64,000 nucleotides of DNA from Flavobacterium sp. NRK F7 (lineage in GTDB: Bacteria > Bacteroidota > Bacteroidia > Flavobacteriales > Flavobacteriaceae): NCBI RefSeq assembly GCF_024054195.1, contig NZ_JAMXLB010000001.1:1915624-1979623 (forward strand), in the 5' to 3' direction. Position 1 is the stretch's first letter, and each line of letters starts with the position of its first letter. Both the position numbers and the translations under genes were made by a program. Under the pieces are notes generated by a model that had not been told where the DNA came from, searched no databases, and saw only the letters and a list, made by a program, of their open reading frames with translations. Shown in pieces: positions 45,614 through 56,566 of this stretch.

Positions 45614-46063
45614 ATGGGTTTAAAAGAAAAAGTATACCAAGAGTATCAAAATTTAGTATTAGAAAAAATAAAAACCTTGCAAGATACAATTGCAGGTTTA
45701 ACTTTAGATGCGCAAAACGATGCTAAAGGCTCCGCAGGTGATAAACATGAAACGGCTTTGTCGATGATGCATTTGGAGCAAGAAAAATTAAATCAGAAAG
45801 TAAAAGAAGCTTTAGAACAAAAAGCCATTTTAGATAGTATTGATATTTCCAAAAAGAATGTAGTTGTTAGTTTAGGAAGTTTGGTGTATACTAATTCACT
45901 ACCTTTTTTTATTAGTCAGGCTTTGCCAAAAATAAAAATAGAAGGAAAAGAAATAATTGCTTTATCTCCACAATCTCCTTTAGGTAGACAGTTAATAGGT
46001 AAGAAAGTAAATGATGAAGTTCATTTTAATACAGCTACTTATAAAATCTTAGATATAGAATAA
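45614..46063 (+). CDS. GreA/GreB-family elongation factor-like protein
   Basis: A 149-residue protein with an N-terminal coiled coil (about 2-80, GLKEKVYQEYQNLVLEKIKTLQDTI) and the C-terminal Gre FKBP-like segment IIALSPQSPLGRQLIGKKVNDEVHF near 120. Gre factors rescue stalled RNA polymerase by stimulating transcript cleavage. The conserved acidic tip cannot be confirmed, so it may be a Gre-like regulator. The start is the ATG at 45614; an earlier one at 45590 would begin inside the terminator stem. A terminator follows its stop. Confidence 0.8.
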   Translation: MGLKEKVYQEYQNLVLEKIKTLQDTIAGLTLDAQNDAKGSAGDKHETALSMMHLEQEKLNQKVKEALEQKAILDSIDISKKNVVVSLGSLVYTNSLPFFISQALPKIKIEGKEIIALSPQSPLGRQLIGKKVNDEVHFNTATYKILDIE

Positions 46064-46069
46064 ATTTGA

Positions 46070-46096
46070 AACCACTCCTACGAGTGGTTTTTTTAT
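46070..46096 (+). terminator. Rho-independent terminator after the Gre-like gene
   Basis: An 8-bp stem (46070-46077 with 46082-46089), loop CTAC and a run of T, 6 bases after the stop codon. Confidence 0.8.
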
Positions 46097-46249
46097 AAAT
46101 TGTAATCTACTGCAATAAAAAATCCCTTTTTTAATTCTATTTTGTAATTAAATTTGTTTTTTAAGTTTTAAATTATAACTAATAAATTATTTATAGTTTA
46201 TATTTTATAGTTAATATGTCAAATTTGCTTCATCAATGAAATAATAATC

Positions 46250-46284
46250 ACGTTTAAGAGTACACTTTTAAACGTATAACTTTA
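46250..46284 (+). promoter_or_regulatory. asnB promoter with inverted repeat
   Basis: ACGTTTAA (46250-46257) and TTAAACGT (46268-46275) form a perfect 8-bp inverted repeat with a 10-base spacer. It ends 1 base before the -7-like box TAACTTTA (46277-46284), which lies 15 bases upstream of the ATG. Confidence 0.45.
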
Positions 46285-46299
46285 TAAAACAGAAATAAA

Positions 46300-47982
46300 A
46301 TGTGCGGAATTGTATGTGCTTTCGATTTAAAACAAAAAGCTGAGGTATTACGACCTCAAGTTTTAGAAATGTCAAAAATTATTCGTCATAGAGGTCCGGA
46401 TTGGAGCGGAATATATAGTAATGATAAAGCTATTTTAGCGCATGAGCGTTTGGCTATTGTTGATCCAGCTTCTGGAAAGCAACCTTTGTTTACAAAAGAT
46501 AAAAGTTTGGTTTTAGCGGCTAACGGTGAAATCTACAATCATAGAGAATTACGCAAGCAATTTGAAGGGAAATATGAATTCTTAACAGAAAGTGATTGTG
46601 AAGTAATTTTAGCTTTATACAAAGAAAAGGGGGTACATTTTGTAGATGAAATGAATGGAATTTTTGGATTTGCTATCTATGATGTGGAAAAAGATGAGTA
46701 TTTCATTGCTCGTGATCACATGGGAATTATTCCTTTATATATTGGTTGGGACCAAAACGGAACCTTTTATGTGGCTTCAGAATTAAAAGCTTTAGAAGGA
46801 TATTGTACCAAAATTGAATTATTTCCACCAGGACATTACATGTCTAGTAAAGACGGCGAATTTGTAAAATGGTACCATAGAGAATGGACAGAATATGAAG
46901 CTGTAAAAGAGAATGCAACGAGTATTGAAGCAATAAAAACCGCTTTAGAAGCAGCAGTAAAAAGACAATTAATGAGTGATGTGCCATATGGAGTTTTACT
47001 TTCAGGAGGTTTAGATTCTTCCATTACTTCCGCTATTGCTAAAAAGTATGCTCAAAAAAGGATTGAATCGGAAGATAAAGCGGATGCTTGGTATCCACAA
47101 TTACATTCTTTTGCGGTGGGTTTAGATGGTTCACCGGATTTAAAAGCAGCTCAAAAAGTAGCCGATCATTTAGGAACCATTCATCATGAAATTAAATTTA
47201 CGATTCAAGAAGGTCTAGATGCCATTCGTGATGTAATTTATAATATTGAAACCTATGATGTAACTACCATTAGAGCCTCAACTCCAATGTATTTAATGGC
47301 ACGTGTGATTAAATCAATGGGAATTAAAATGGTTTTATCTGGAGAAGGTTCTGACGAGTTGTTTGGTGGCTATTTATATTTTCACAAAGCGCCTAATGCA
47401 AAAGAATTCCATGAAGAAACCGTTCGTAAATTGAGTAAATTACATATGTATGACTGTTTACGAGCTAACAAAAGTTTAGCGGCATGGGGAATTGAGGGGC
47501 GTGTTCCTTTTTTAGATAAAGAGTTTATGGATGTGGCCATGCGAATTAATCCACAAGATAAAATGATTAATGGAGAACGTATGGAAAAATGGGTATTGAG
47601 AAAAGCATTTGAAGATATGTTGCCAGAAAGTGTTGCCTGGAGACAAAAGGAACAATTCAGTGATGGTGTAGGATATAGTTGGATAGATACTTTAAAAGAG
47701 TTGGTGGCGAAAGAAATTACAGACGAACAATTGGCAAATGCGAAATATAAATTTCCTATTCAAACGCCTACTTCAAAAGAAGAGTACTATTACCGTTCTA
47801 TTTTTGCAGAGCATTTTACAAGTGATGCAGCAGCTTTAAGTGTGCCACAAGAAGCTAGTGTGGCTTGTAGTACCAAAATTGCTTTAGAATGGGATGAGGC
47901 TTTTAAAAACTTAAATGATCCATCTGGTAGAGCAGTGGCAAATGTACATGATGATGCTTATGTGAAAATGGCAAAAGTGTAA
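46300..47982 (+). CDS. asnB: asparagine synthase B (glutamine-hydrolysing)
   Basis: Makes asparagine from aspartate, ATP and glutamine. The 560-residue protein has Cys2 as the glutaminase nucleophile (MCGIVCAF), the glutaminase blocks RHRGPDWSG and NGEIYNHRELR (residues 28-90), and the synthetase ATP loop LLSGGLDSS near 232. SGEGSDELFGGY is near 350, and RVPFLDKEFMDVA follows. Length and order match class B enzymes. It has its own promoter and inverted repeat upstream and two hairpins downstream. Confidence 0.97.
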   Translation: MCGIVCAFDLKQKAEVLRPQVLEMSKIIRHRGPDWSGIYSNDKAILAHERLAIVDPASGKQPLFTKDKSLVLAANGEIYNHRELRKQFEGKYEFLTESDCEVILALYKEKGVHFVDEMNGIFGFAIYDVEKDEYFIARDHMGIIPLYIGWDQNGTFYVASELKALEGYCTKIELFPPGHYMSSKDGEFVKWYHREWTEYEAVKENATSIEAIKTALEAAVKRQLMSDVPYGVLLSGGLDSSITSAIAKKYAQKRIESEDKADAWYPQLHSFAVGLDGSPDLKAAQKVADHLGTIHHEIKFTIQEGLDAIRDVIYNIETYDVTTIRASTPMYLMARVIKSMGIKMVLSGEGSDELFGGYLYFHKAPNAKEFHEETVRKLSKLHMYDCLRANKSLAAWGIEGRVPFLDKEFMDVAMRINPQDKMINGERMEKWVLRKAFEDMLPESVAWRQKEQFSDGVGYSWIDTLKELVAKEITDEQLANAKYKFPIQTPTSKEEYYYRSIFAEHFTSDAAALSVPQEASVACSTKIALEWDEAFKNLNDPSGRAVANVHDDAYVKMAKV

Positions 47983-48040
47983 AAGAGCTTTTTCTAACAA
48001 AATGAGAAAGAATAGATTGAAGTAATTTTTATTTTTTGAG

Positions 48041-48069
48041 AACCAAGATATTATTTAAATATCTTGGTT
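48041..48069 (+). other. Stem-loop downstream of asnB
   Basis: An 11-bp perfect stem (48041-48051 with 48059-48069) with a 7-base loop, 58 bases past the asnB stop, without a T-run. It may protect or fold the 3' end. Confidence 0.5.
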
Positions 48070-48082
48070 ATGGTTTGTTTTT

Positions 48083-48115
48083 AAAACGTCGACGGTATTC
48101 GTTGACGTTTTTTTG
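48083..48115 (+). terminator. Rho-independent terminator after asnB
   Basis: A 12-bp stem with one G-U pair (48083-48094 with 48100-48111), a 5-base loop and a run of T interrupted by one G. Confidence 0.8.
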
Positions 48116-48218
48116 TTTTTAATCGCTTAAAATGGCCTTAAAATGAAAATTTTCAACATTTGTTAATAACTTCTAGGGAAAAACAATTCTTTACCAGTTA
48201 ATTTTTTTTGATTATGGT

Positions 48219-48226
48219 TATATTTG
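48219..48226 (+). promoter_or_regulatory. -7 element upstream of gyrB
   Basis: TATATTTG is a perfect -7 element, 34 bases before the gyrB ATG. A -33 TTTG is not clear. Confidence 0.45.
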
Positions 48227-48257
48227 TCTGTTAAATATAATGAGTTTTAAGAATTAA

Positions 48258-50200
<1,943 letters not shown>

Positions 50201-50201
<1 letters not shown>

Positions 50202-51199
50202 TGAAAAACACTATGGTATGTTTGATGATGTTTCTATTTTGTACTAAAATAGCAGCTCAGACATCGAGTGATTTACAGCAAATAGGGTATCTGTTAACAG
50301 ATGCCCTTTTCTATTCTGAAAAATACATTATTCCTATTACGGATGCGGCAGTGTATCAATCTTCCTCTGGCTGGGTCTTATCGGCTAAAAAGAAAAAAAA
50401 ATGGGATTTTAACATGGGGATACATTCTAATATTTTTTTTGTACCTAAAAAGGAGAGGGATTTTCAAATCAAAAATTCCGATTTTCAGTTTTTTCAAATT
50501 GAAGGAGCTACACAAGCCACAGTCCCTACTGCTTTAGGTAATAATGACAAACAGTATCTTGTTGGAGAATTAGGTGGTGAGGAAGTACGTTTTACTACTC
50601 CTGGTGGTGTGAATCAAGAAACTATAATTTATCCTTATTTTCAGGCAAGCTTAGTGCTTCCCTATGGCTTTGAATTATTAGGTCGTTACTCTTTAAAAAC
50701 ACAATTAAAAAAAGGAAATTATCAAGTATATGGTGGAGGATTGAAATATAGTATTAGTCAATATTTTAAAAAATGGGAAACTAAAAATATACATTTAGCA
50801 GTAGCTGGAATTTATTCCAATGCAGATGTTAGTTTTGATTTTTTAGATGTAAATACAGCTTATGGGAATTTAGGAATTAATAGAATGAATGGGATAGTGG
50901 ATACTTGGCATTTTAATCTTTTATTTTCCAAAGCATTTCATAAATTCGATTTAAATGCTAACGGAATCTTAAATTACAGCACTTTTTCTTATAAAGTTAA
51001 TGGACCTAAAGGAAGTATTGAAAATGTTATTGCAGTTCAAGAAACCATTAATACTTTGTTAACTCGAATTGAAAGAGATAAAATCAATGCTATAATGGAA
51101 ATATCAGGAGTGTATTATATCCATAAATTAGCATTGCAAAGTTCATTTGCTTTTGGTAAATTTGCGAATCTTAATATAGGAGTACAATATCAATTTTAA
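50201..51199 (+). CDS. exported beta-barrel-like protein (DUF6588-like)
   Basis: A 332-residue exported protein with a signal peptide (MVCLMMFLFCTKIAAQ). It has strands of alternating hydrophobic residues to the end (QASLVLPYGFELLGRYSL, KNIHLAVAGIYSNADVSFDF) and a terminal aromatic (NLNIGVQYQF), suggesting an outer-membrane barrel. The layout resembles DUF6588-type proteins I recall from flavobacteria, but I am not certain of the family. It overlaps the gyrB stop by 1 base, an odd partner for a gyrase gene. Confidence 0.65.
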
Positions 51200-51224
51200 C
51201 TTATAAATAATCAAAAACAATAAA

Positions 51225-52157
51225 ATGAAAGTAACAATAGTAGGAGCGGGTAACGTTGGGGCAACATGTGCCGATGTTATTTCGTACAGAGGAATTGCTA
51301 GTGAAGTAGTATTATTAGATATCAAAGAAGGTTTTGCTGAAGGTAAAGCAATGGATATCATGCAATGTGCTACAACAACGGTTTTTAATACAAAAGTATC
51401 AGGTAGTACAAATGATTATTCAAAGACTGCAGGAAGTGATGTAGTAGTAATTACATCAGGAATTCCAAGAAAACCTGGAATGACTCGTGAAGAATTAATC
51501 GGTATAAATGCGGGTATTGTAAAATCAGTTGCTGATAATGTATTAACTCATTCTCCAAATGCTATTATCGTTGTGGTTTCTAATCCAATGGATACCATGA
51601 CTTATTTGACTTTAAAAGCTACTGGTTTACCAAAAAACAGAGTAATTGGAATGGGTGGTGCTTTAGATAGTTCTCGTTTTAAATACTTCTTATCACAAGC
51701 TTTACAAAAACCAGGAAATGACATTCAAGGAATGGTAATTGGTGGTCATGGGGATACTACTATGATTCCTTTAACGAGATTAGCATCTTACAATGGTTCA
51801 CCAGTTTCTAATTTCTTATCGCAAGAAGAATTAGATAAAGTAGCTGCTTCCACTATGGTAGGCGGTGCTACTTTAACAGGTTTGTTAGGAACTTCAGCTT
51901 GGTATGCTCCTGGAGCTTCTGTAGCGTATTTAGTAGATAGTATCTTAAATGATCAAAAGAGAATGATTCCATGTTCTGTTTTATTAGAAGGAGAATATGG
52001 ACAAAATGATATTTGTATTGGAGTACCTTGTATCATTGGTAAAAATGGTATTGAAGAAATAGTAGATGTTCAATTAAATGATGCTGAAAAAGCATTGTTT
52101 GCAAAAAGTGCAGATGCTGTTAGAAATATGAATGCAGATTTAAAATCAGTATTGTAA
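51225..52157 (+). CDS. mdh: malate dehydrogenase
   Basis: Oxidises malate to oxaloacetate with NAD in the TCA cycle. The 310-residue protein is of the lactate-dehydrogenase-like type: VTIVGAGNVGATCADVI at the start, LLDIKEGFAEGKAMD with the NAD-specific aspartate at 34, VVVITSGIPRKPGMTREEL near 73, and the catalytic GGHGDTTMIPLTRL near 175. It follows the barrel gene by 25 bases and is closed by a terminator. Confidence 0.95.
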   Translation: MKVTIVGAGNVGATCADVISYRGIASEVVLLDIKEGFAEGKAMDIMQCATTTVFNTKVSGSTNDYSKTAGSDVVVITSGIPRKPGMTREELIGINAGIVKSVADNVLTHSPNAIIVVVSNPMDTMTYLTLKATGLPKNRVIGMGGALDSSRFKYFLSQALQKPGNDIQGMVIGGHGDTTMIPLTRLASYNGSPVSNFLSQEELDKVAASTMVGGATLTGLLGTSAWYAPGASVAYLVDSILNDQKRMIPCSVLLEGEYGQNDICIGVPCIIGKNGIEEIVDVQLNDAEKALFAKSADAVRNMNADLKSVL

Positions 52158-52177
52158 TCTTTTCAGTATCAGAATAT

Positions 52178-52209
52178 AAAACTGTCATTTGTATTTGACA
52201 GTTTTTTTA
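52178..52209 (+). terminator. Rho-independent terminator after mdh
   Basis: A 10-bp perfect stem (52178-52187 with 52196-52205), 8-base loop and T-run, 20 bases past the stop. Confidence 0.88.
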
Positions 52210-52265
52210 TATTTAGTTATCAACAGGAAAATATTAATAAAAACCAATTTTATTAAGAAATAAAA

Positions 52266-52296
52266 TTGGTTAATCCTATTGTAAATTATATATTTG
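52266..52296 (+). promoter_or_regulatory. Promoter of secDF
   Basis: TTG (52266-52268), 20 bases, then a perfect TATATTTG (52289-52296). The ATG at 52337 leaves a leader of roughly 35 bases. Confidence 0.65.
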
Positions 52297-52336
52297 TCCG
52301 TTTTTATAAAAAAAAGAATAATTAATTTTAGTAGTA

Positions 52337-55312
52337 ATGCAGAATAAAGGACTAATTAAATTTTTCGCAATTATCTTTGCTTTGGTATGTATTTATCAAT
52401 TGTCATTTACATTCGTAGCAAATGGAATTGAGGAAGATGCAAAGACTTTTGCAAGTAAGTTTCCAAAAGAAATTCAAACTCAAAAAGAAGTATCTTATCT
52501 AGACTCTTTAGCGAAAAGTAAGGAAAAAGTATTTCTTTGGAATACGTATGATGAAGTAAGGAATAATCAAATCAACAAAGGTCTTGACCTTGAAGGAGGA
52601 CTTAACGTTATTCTTCAAATATCTGTAAAAGATATTTTATTTGGTTTAGCAAACGAAACCACCAATAAAGACTTCTTAAAAGTTTTAGAAGAGGCGAAAA
52701 GAAATCAAAGAGGAAATCAAGATTATATCGATGCATTTTTTGAAGCAGCAAACAAAGCGAATCTTAAGTTAGCAAGTGTTGATATTTTTGGAAATAGAAA
52801 TTTAGATGAAGTAATTAAATTTGATATGACCAATGCTCAAGTTGAGCCAATCATCAAACAAAAAGTTTCTGAATCTGTAGAAAGTGCTTTTGGAGTATTG
52901 AGAAAGCGTATCGATCAATTTGGGGTAACACAACCAAACATACAAATGTTAGGGAATTCAGGAAGAATTTTAGTGGAATTACCAGGAGCTAAAGATGTAG
53001 ATCGTATTAAAAAATTATTGCAAGGTACTGCTAAATTAGAATTTTGGGAAACGTATAAAATTGATGAGGTTTTCAATTATTTTGTTTCTGCAAATGAAGT
53101 TTTAAAAAAGACTGAAGAGGTAACTAAAGAAGTAAATGAGGTAGTAAAAGATTCTATTGAAAAAGATTCTACGGCTACGGATTTAGATGCTTTATTAACA
53201 GATAAAGAAGACTCTACAAAAGTACAAGTAAATCCATTATTTGATAAATTACAAGTAACACAACAACAAGGTTTTTCAATCTTAGGTTATGCTAAAGTTT
53301 CTGATACAGCTACTATAGGTGGTTATTTAAGAAGAAAAGACGTAAAAAGAACGTTACCAAATGCGATTGCAAATGTGAAATTTGTTTGGGGTAAAGAAGA
53401 TGAAAAAACACCTGGAATTGTTGAATTATATGCTTTAAAAAGAAGTGGTAAAGATGGTAAAGCTCCTATTAGTGGCGGTGTAATCGTTGATGCTACCGAT
53501 ACTTTTGATCAATTAGGAAAACCAGCTGTTTCTATGCAAATGGACGGAGCAGGTTCAAGAGAATGGGAAAAATTAACAGGTAAAGTTTCGCAACAAGGTA
53601 ATGCTATTGCAATTGTTTTAGATAATATCGTTTATTCAGCACCTGGTGTAAGTAAAGGAGCTATTACTGGTGGGCGTTCTGAAATTTCAGGAAGTTTTAC
53701 AGTAACTGAAACAAAAGATTTAGCGAACGTATTGCGTGCAGGTAAATTACCTGCTGCGGCCGACATTGTTCAATCGGAAGTAGTTGGACCATCTTTAGGA
53801 AAAGAAGCAGTAGATAATGGTTTCTTGTCTTTCATTATTGGTTTCTCTTTAGTATTATTATGGATGGTAGTGTACTATGGTAAAGCTGGTTTTTATGCGA
53901 ATTTAGCTTTATTAGTGAATATCTTGTTCATTTTTGGTGCTTTGGCTAGTTTTGGAGCGGTATTAACCTTACCTGGTATTGCGGGTATCGTTTTAACTAT
54001 TGGTATGGCAGTTGATGCTAACGTAATTATCTATGAAAGAGCTAAAGAAGAACTAGATTCTGGAAAAACTGTTGAAGAAGCAGTTAACTATTCATATACA
54101 TGGAAAGGAGCAATGTCATCTATTGTAGATGCAAACGTTACTACTTTCATTACGGCATTAATATTATTCATTTTAGGTACAGGACCAATTAAAGGTTTTG
54201 CAACTACTTTATTAATTGGTATTTTAACATCACTTGTTACAGCTGTATTTATTACTAGAATTTTCTTAGACTGGAGTTTATCAAGAAATGAGAAAATTGC
54301 TTTCTCTACTTCTGTGACTAAAAACTGGTTTAAAAACTTAAATTTTGACTTCTTAGGAAAACGTAAAATTGCTTATATCGTTTCCACAATCTTAATTGTT
54401 TTAAGTTTATTTTCATTAGTTACTAAAGGTTTAAATTATGGAGTAGATTTCGTTGGAGGTAGAACGTATCAAGTGCGTTTTGAAAAACCAGTTTCAGCTC
54501 CAGAAGTGACTAAAGATTTAGTAGCTGTTTTTGAAAGTGCAGAAGCTAAAATTTATGGTAACGACAATCAGTTAAAAATTACTACTAAATATAAAGTTGA
54601 CGAAGAAGGTGAAGGTGTTGACAAAGAAGTAAATGATATGCTTTACAAAGGTTTAAAAAAATACCTTCCTGCTGATTTAACCTATGATAAATTTGTAAAC
54701 CTATATGAAGGGAAACAAGTTGGTATCATGTCGTCTTCTAAAGTTTCAGGTACTATTTCTAAAGATATTAAAACCAACTCATTATGGGCAGTTTTAGGCT
54801 CACTTTTAGTAGTTTTCTTATACTTAATGGTTTCGTTTAGAAAATGGCAGTTTGGTTTAGGAGCGGTAGTAGCTGTTGCTCATGACGTAATTATCGTTTT
54901 AGGTATATTCTCATTCTTCTACACAATTTTACCATTCAATATGGAAATTGACCAAGCTTTTATCGCGGCTATTTTAACAGTAATTGGTTATTCGTTAAAT
55001 GATACGGTAATCGTATTTGACCGTGTAAGAGAGTATTTAGATTATAATTCTTCTTCTGATTTTAAAGCTTTAGTAAATAAAGCATTGAACTCAACATTAA
55101 GTAGAACAATTAATACTTCTGCTACTACATTAGTGGTATTGGTTGCCATCTTTATTTTTGGTGGTGAAACGATTAGAGGTTTCGTATTTGCAATCTTAGT
55201 TGGTATTTTAGTAGGTACTTATTCTTCATTATTCGTTGCTACTCCAGTAATGAATGATACTATGAGTAAGAAAGAAGCTAAGAAAATGGCTGAATATAAA
55301 AAAGAAGCATAA
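52337..55312 (+). CDS. secDF: protein translocase subunit SecDF (fused)
   Basis: A 991-residue RND-type membrane protein that uses proton motive force to help the Sec translocon. It joins SecD and SecF in one chain. The SecD part has DLEGGLNVILQIS near residue 79, the P1 domain with RIDQFGVTQPNIQ, and IGMAVDANVIIYERAKEEL near 555. The SecF part has YGVDFVGGRTYQV near 705, LTVIGYSLNDTVIVFDRVREYL near 885 and IFGGETIRGFVFAILVGI. A Glu/Asp/Lys-rich insert lies near 255-300. The expected twelve helices are present. It is flanked by its own promoter and terminator. Confidence 0.97.
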   Translation: MQNKGLIKFFAIIFALVCIYQLSFTFVANGIEEDAKTFASKFPKEIQTQKEVSYLDSLAKSKEKVFLWNTYDEVRNNQINKGLDLEGGLNVILQISVKDILFGLANETTNKDFLKVLEEAKRNQRGNQDYIDAFFEAANKANLKLASVDIFGNRNLDEVIKFDMTNAQVEPIIKQKVSESVESAFGVLRKRIDQFGVTQPNIQMLGNSGRILVELPGAKDVDRIKKLLQGTAKLEFWETYKIDEVFNYFVSANEVLKKTEEVTKEVNEVVKDSIEKDSTATDLDALLTDKEDSTKVQVNPLFDKLQVTQQQGFSILGYAKVSDTATIGGYLRRKDVKRTLPNAIANVKFVWGKEDEKTPGIVELYALKRSGKDGKAPISGGVIVDATDTFDQLGKPAVSMQMDGAGSREWEKLTGKVSQQGNAIAIVLDNIVYSAPGVSKGAITGGRSEISGSFTVTETKDLANVLRAGKLPAAADIVQSEVVGPSLGKEAVDNGFLSFIIGFSLVLLWMVVYYGKAGFYANLALLVNILFIFGALASFGAVLTLPGIAGIVLTIGMAVDANVIIYERAKEELDSGKTVEEAVNYSYTWKGAMSSIVDANVTTFITALILFILGTGPIKGFATTLLIGILTSLVTAVFITRIFLDWSLSRNEKIAFSTSVTKNWFKNLNFDFLGKRKIAYIVSTILIVLSLFSLVTKGLNYGVDFVGGRTYQVRFEKPVSAPEVTKDLVAVFESAEAKIYGNDNQLKITTKYKVDEEGEGVDKEVNDMLYKGLKKYLPADLTYDKFVNLYEGKQVGIMSSSKVSGTISKDIKTNSLWAVLGSLLVVFLYLMVSFRKWQFGLGAVVAVAHDVIIVLGIFSFFYTILPFNMEIDQAFIAAILTVIGYSLNDTVIVFDRVREYLDYNSSSDFKALVNKALNSTLSRTINTSATTLVVLVAIFIFGGETIRGFVFAILVGILVGTYSSLFVATPVMNDTMSKKEAKKMAEYKKEA

Positions 55313-55335
55313 TATTATTTAGTATTCTTATATAT

Positions 55336-55366
55336 AAAAAGACCTGTTTTTCAGGTCTTTTTTTTT
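55336..55366 (+). terminator. Rho-independent terminator after secDF
   Basis: An 11-bp perfect stem (55336-55346 with 55352-55362), loop TTTTT and a long T-run, 23 bases after the stop. Confidence 0.9.
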
Positions 55367-55378
55367 ATATTTATAAAA

Positions 55379-55407
55379 TTGTAGGACAGATTATGTTAGT
55401 ATCTTTG
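55379..55407 (+). promoter_or_regulatory. Promoter of the GldH-like lipoprotein gene
   Basis: TTG (55379-55381), 18 bases, then a perfect TATCTTTG (55400-55407), 44 bases before the ATG. Confidence 0.6.
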
Positions 55408-55451
55408 ATAGGACTTCAACTATTAAAATTAATTAAATTAAAATTTTTTCC

Positions 55452-55907
55452 ATGAAAATAAAAATAAGCTTACTATTGTTTATCTTGTTTCTACTTCAGT
55501 CTTGTAATGAGGGTGTTATTTATAGAAATTTTGACTCTAATTTTGAGAACAATAGATGGTCCTCTAATGCTAGTAGAACTTTTTCATTTGCTTTAGAAAA
55601 AGAAGAAAATGCAAATTTAGTATTACATTTTGGTCATATTTATGATTTTCAGTTTGATAGTATTCCTTTAGAAATTAACATTACTTATCCAGATGGTAAT
55701 AAAGAAACCATTTCTTTGGATTTAAAAATAAAAAATGAAAAAGGTGAAGATATGGCAGATTGTTCAGGGGATGTATGTGATTTGTATTATAACCTTAAAA
55801 ATAATTTTCATTTTGAAAAAGGAACTTATGAAGTGGTTATAACCAATAAATTCAACGCAGCATATTTGCCGAATATACTAGGAGTAGGTATACAAGTTAC
55901 AAAGTAA
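55452..55907 (+). CDS. small lipoprotein, possibly GldH-like
   Basis: A 151-residue lipoprotein: a signal sequence ending LLQSC makes Cys17 the lipidated residue. The body has strands and ends with DVCDLYYNLKNNFHFEKGTYEVVITNKF and ILGVGIQVTK. These resemble the end of gliding-motility lipoprotein GldH, but the match is weak and judged only by eye. If it is GldH, it would belong to the gliding/type IX system. It is convergent with the response regulator gene. Confidence 0.6.
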   Translation: MKIKISLLLFILFLLQSCNEGVIYRNFDSNFENNRWSSNASRTFSFALEKEENANLVLHFGHIYDFQFDSIPLEINITYPDGNKETISLDLKIKNEKGEDMADCSGDVCDLYYNLKNNFHFEKGTYEVVITNKFNAAYLPNILGVGIQVTK

Positions 55908-55912
55908 AAGTG

Positions 55913-56566
55913 CTATTCAATACAAACGATTTTGTTTTTAATTGCGTAAAGCACAAGGCCAATTCTAGTTTTTATTTCTAATTTGCAAAATAAATTTTCT
56001 CGATAACCATCAATAGTTTTTGGACTCAAACACATTTCGTCTGCAATTTCTTTATAGGTTTTTTCTGTACAGGCATGTTTAATGAAAAGGATTTCTTTAT
56101 CTTTTAATTCGTGTTTTTGATTGTTATTATCCAAACGATTCACTAAAAGACCAGAAACCAATTCTGTAAAGAAAAAGCCTTTATCTGCAACAGTTTTTAA
56201 TGCTTCTTCGAAAATTTGTGGAGAAGTGTCTTTCAGTAAATAACCTTTGGCTCCGTGTTTGATCATTTTAATAATGGTTTCTTCATCATCATTAACAGAG
56301 AGTGCTATAACTTTAAGTTCGTCTCTATTATTTTTAATCCATTCCATAGTCTTTAATCCATCCAATACAGGCATGTTTACATCCAGTAAAACCAATTCAA
56401 TTTCATCTGTGTTAATTTTATTTGCTTGAACACTATCGATAAAATCCTTGCCGTTTTCATAATTATCAACGACTAAAAAATCATTAAAACTATTAATAAG
56501 ATACTTTAATGACTGAGAAAATAATAAATGATCATCAATTATTATTACTTTTTTCTTTGCTTTCAT
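55913..56566 (-). CDS. LuxR-type response regulator (NarL/FixJ family)
   Basis: A 217-residue regulator: receiver domain with acidic pair Asp11-Asp12, phosphoacceptor Asp62 (LVLLDVNMP), a conserved Ser in VIALSVND and Lys in YLLKDTSP. It is followed by a LuxR-type helix-turn-helix (KEILFIKHACTEKTYKEIADEMCLSPKTIDGYRENL, about 155-195). Phosphorylation by the neighbouring kinase is expected. The start codon lies inside the kinase gene (32-base overlap), so the genes are translationally coupled. The target genes are unknown. Confidence 0.93.
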   Translation of the reverse strand: MKAKKKVIIIDDHLLFSQSLKYLINSFNDFLVVDNYENGKDFIDSVQANKINTDEIELVLLDVNMPVLDGLKTMEWIKNNRDELKVIALSVNDDEETIIKMIKHGAKGYLLKDTSPQIFEEALKTVADKGFFFTELVSGLLVNRLDNNNQKHELKDKEILFIKHACTEKTYKEIADEMCLSPKTIDGYRENLFCKLEIKTRIGLVLYAIKNKIVCIE

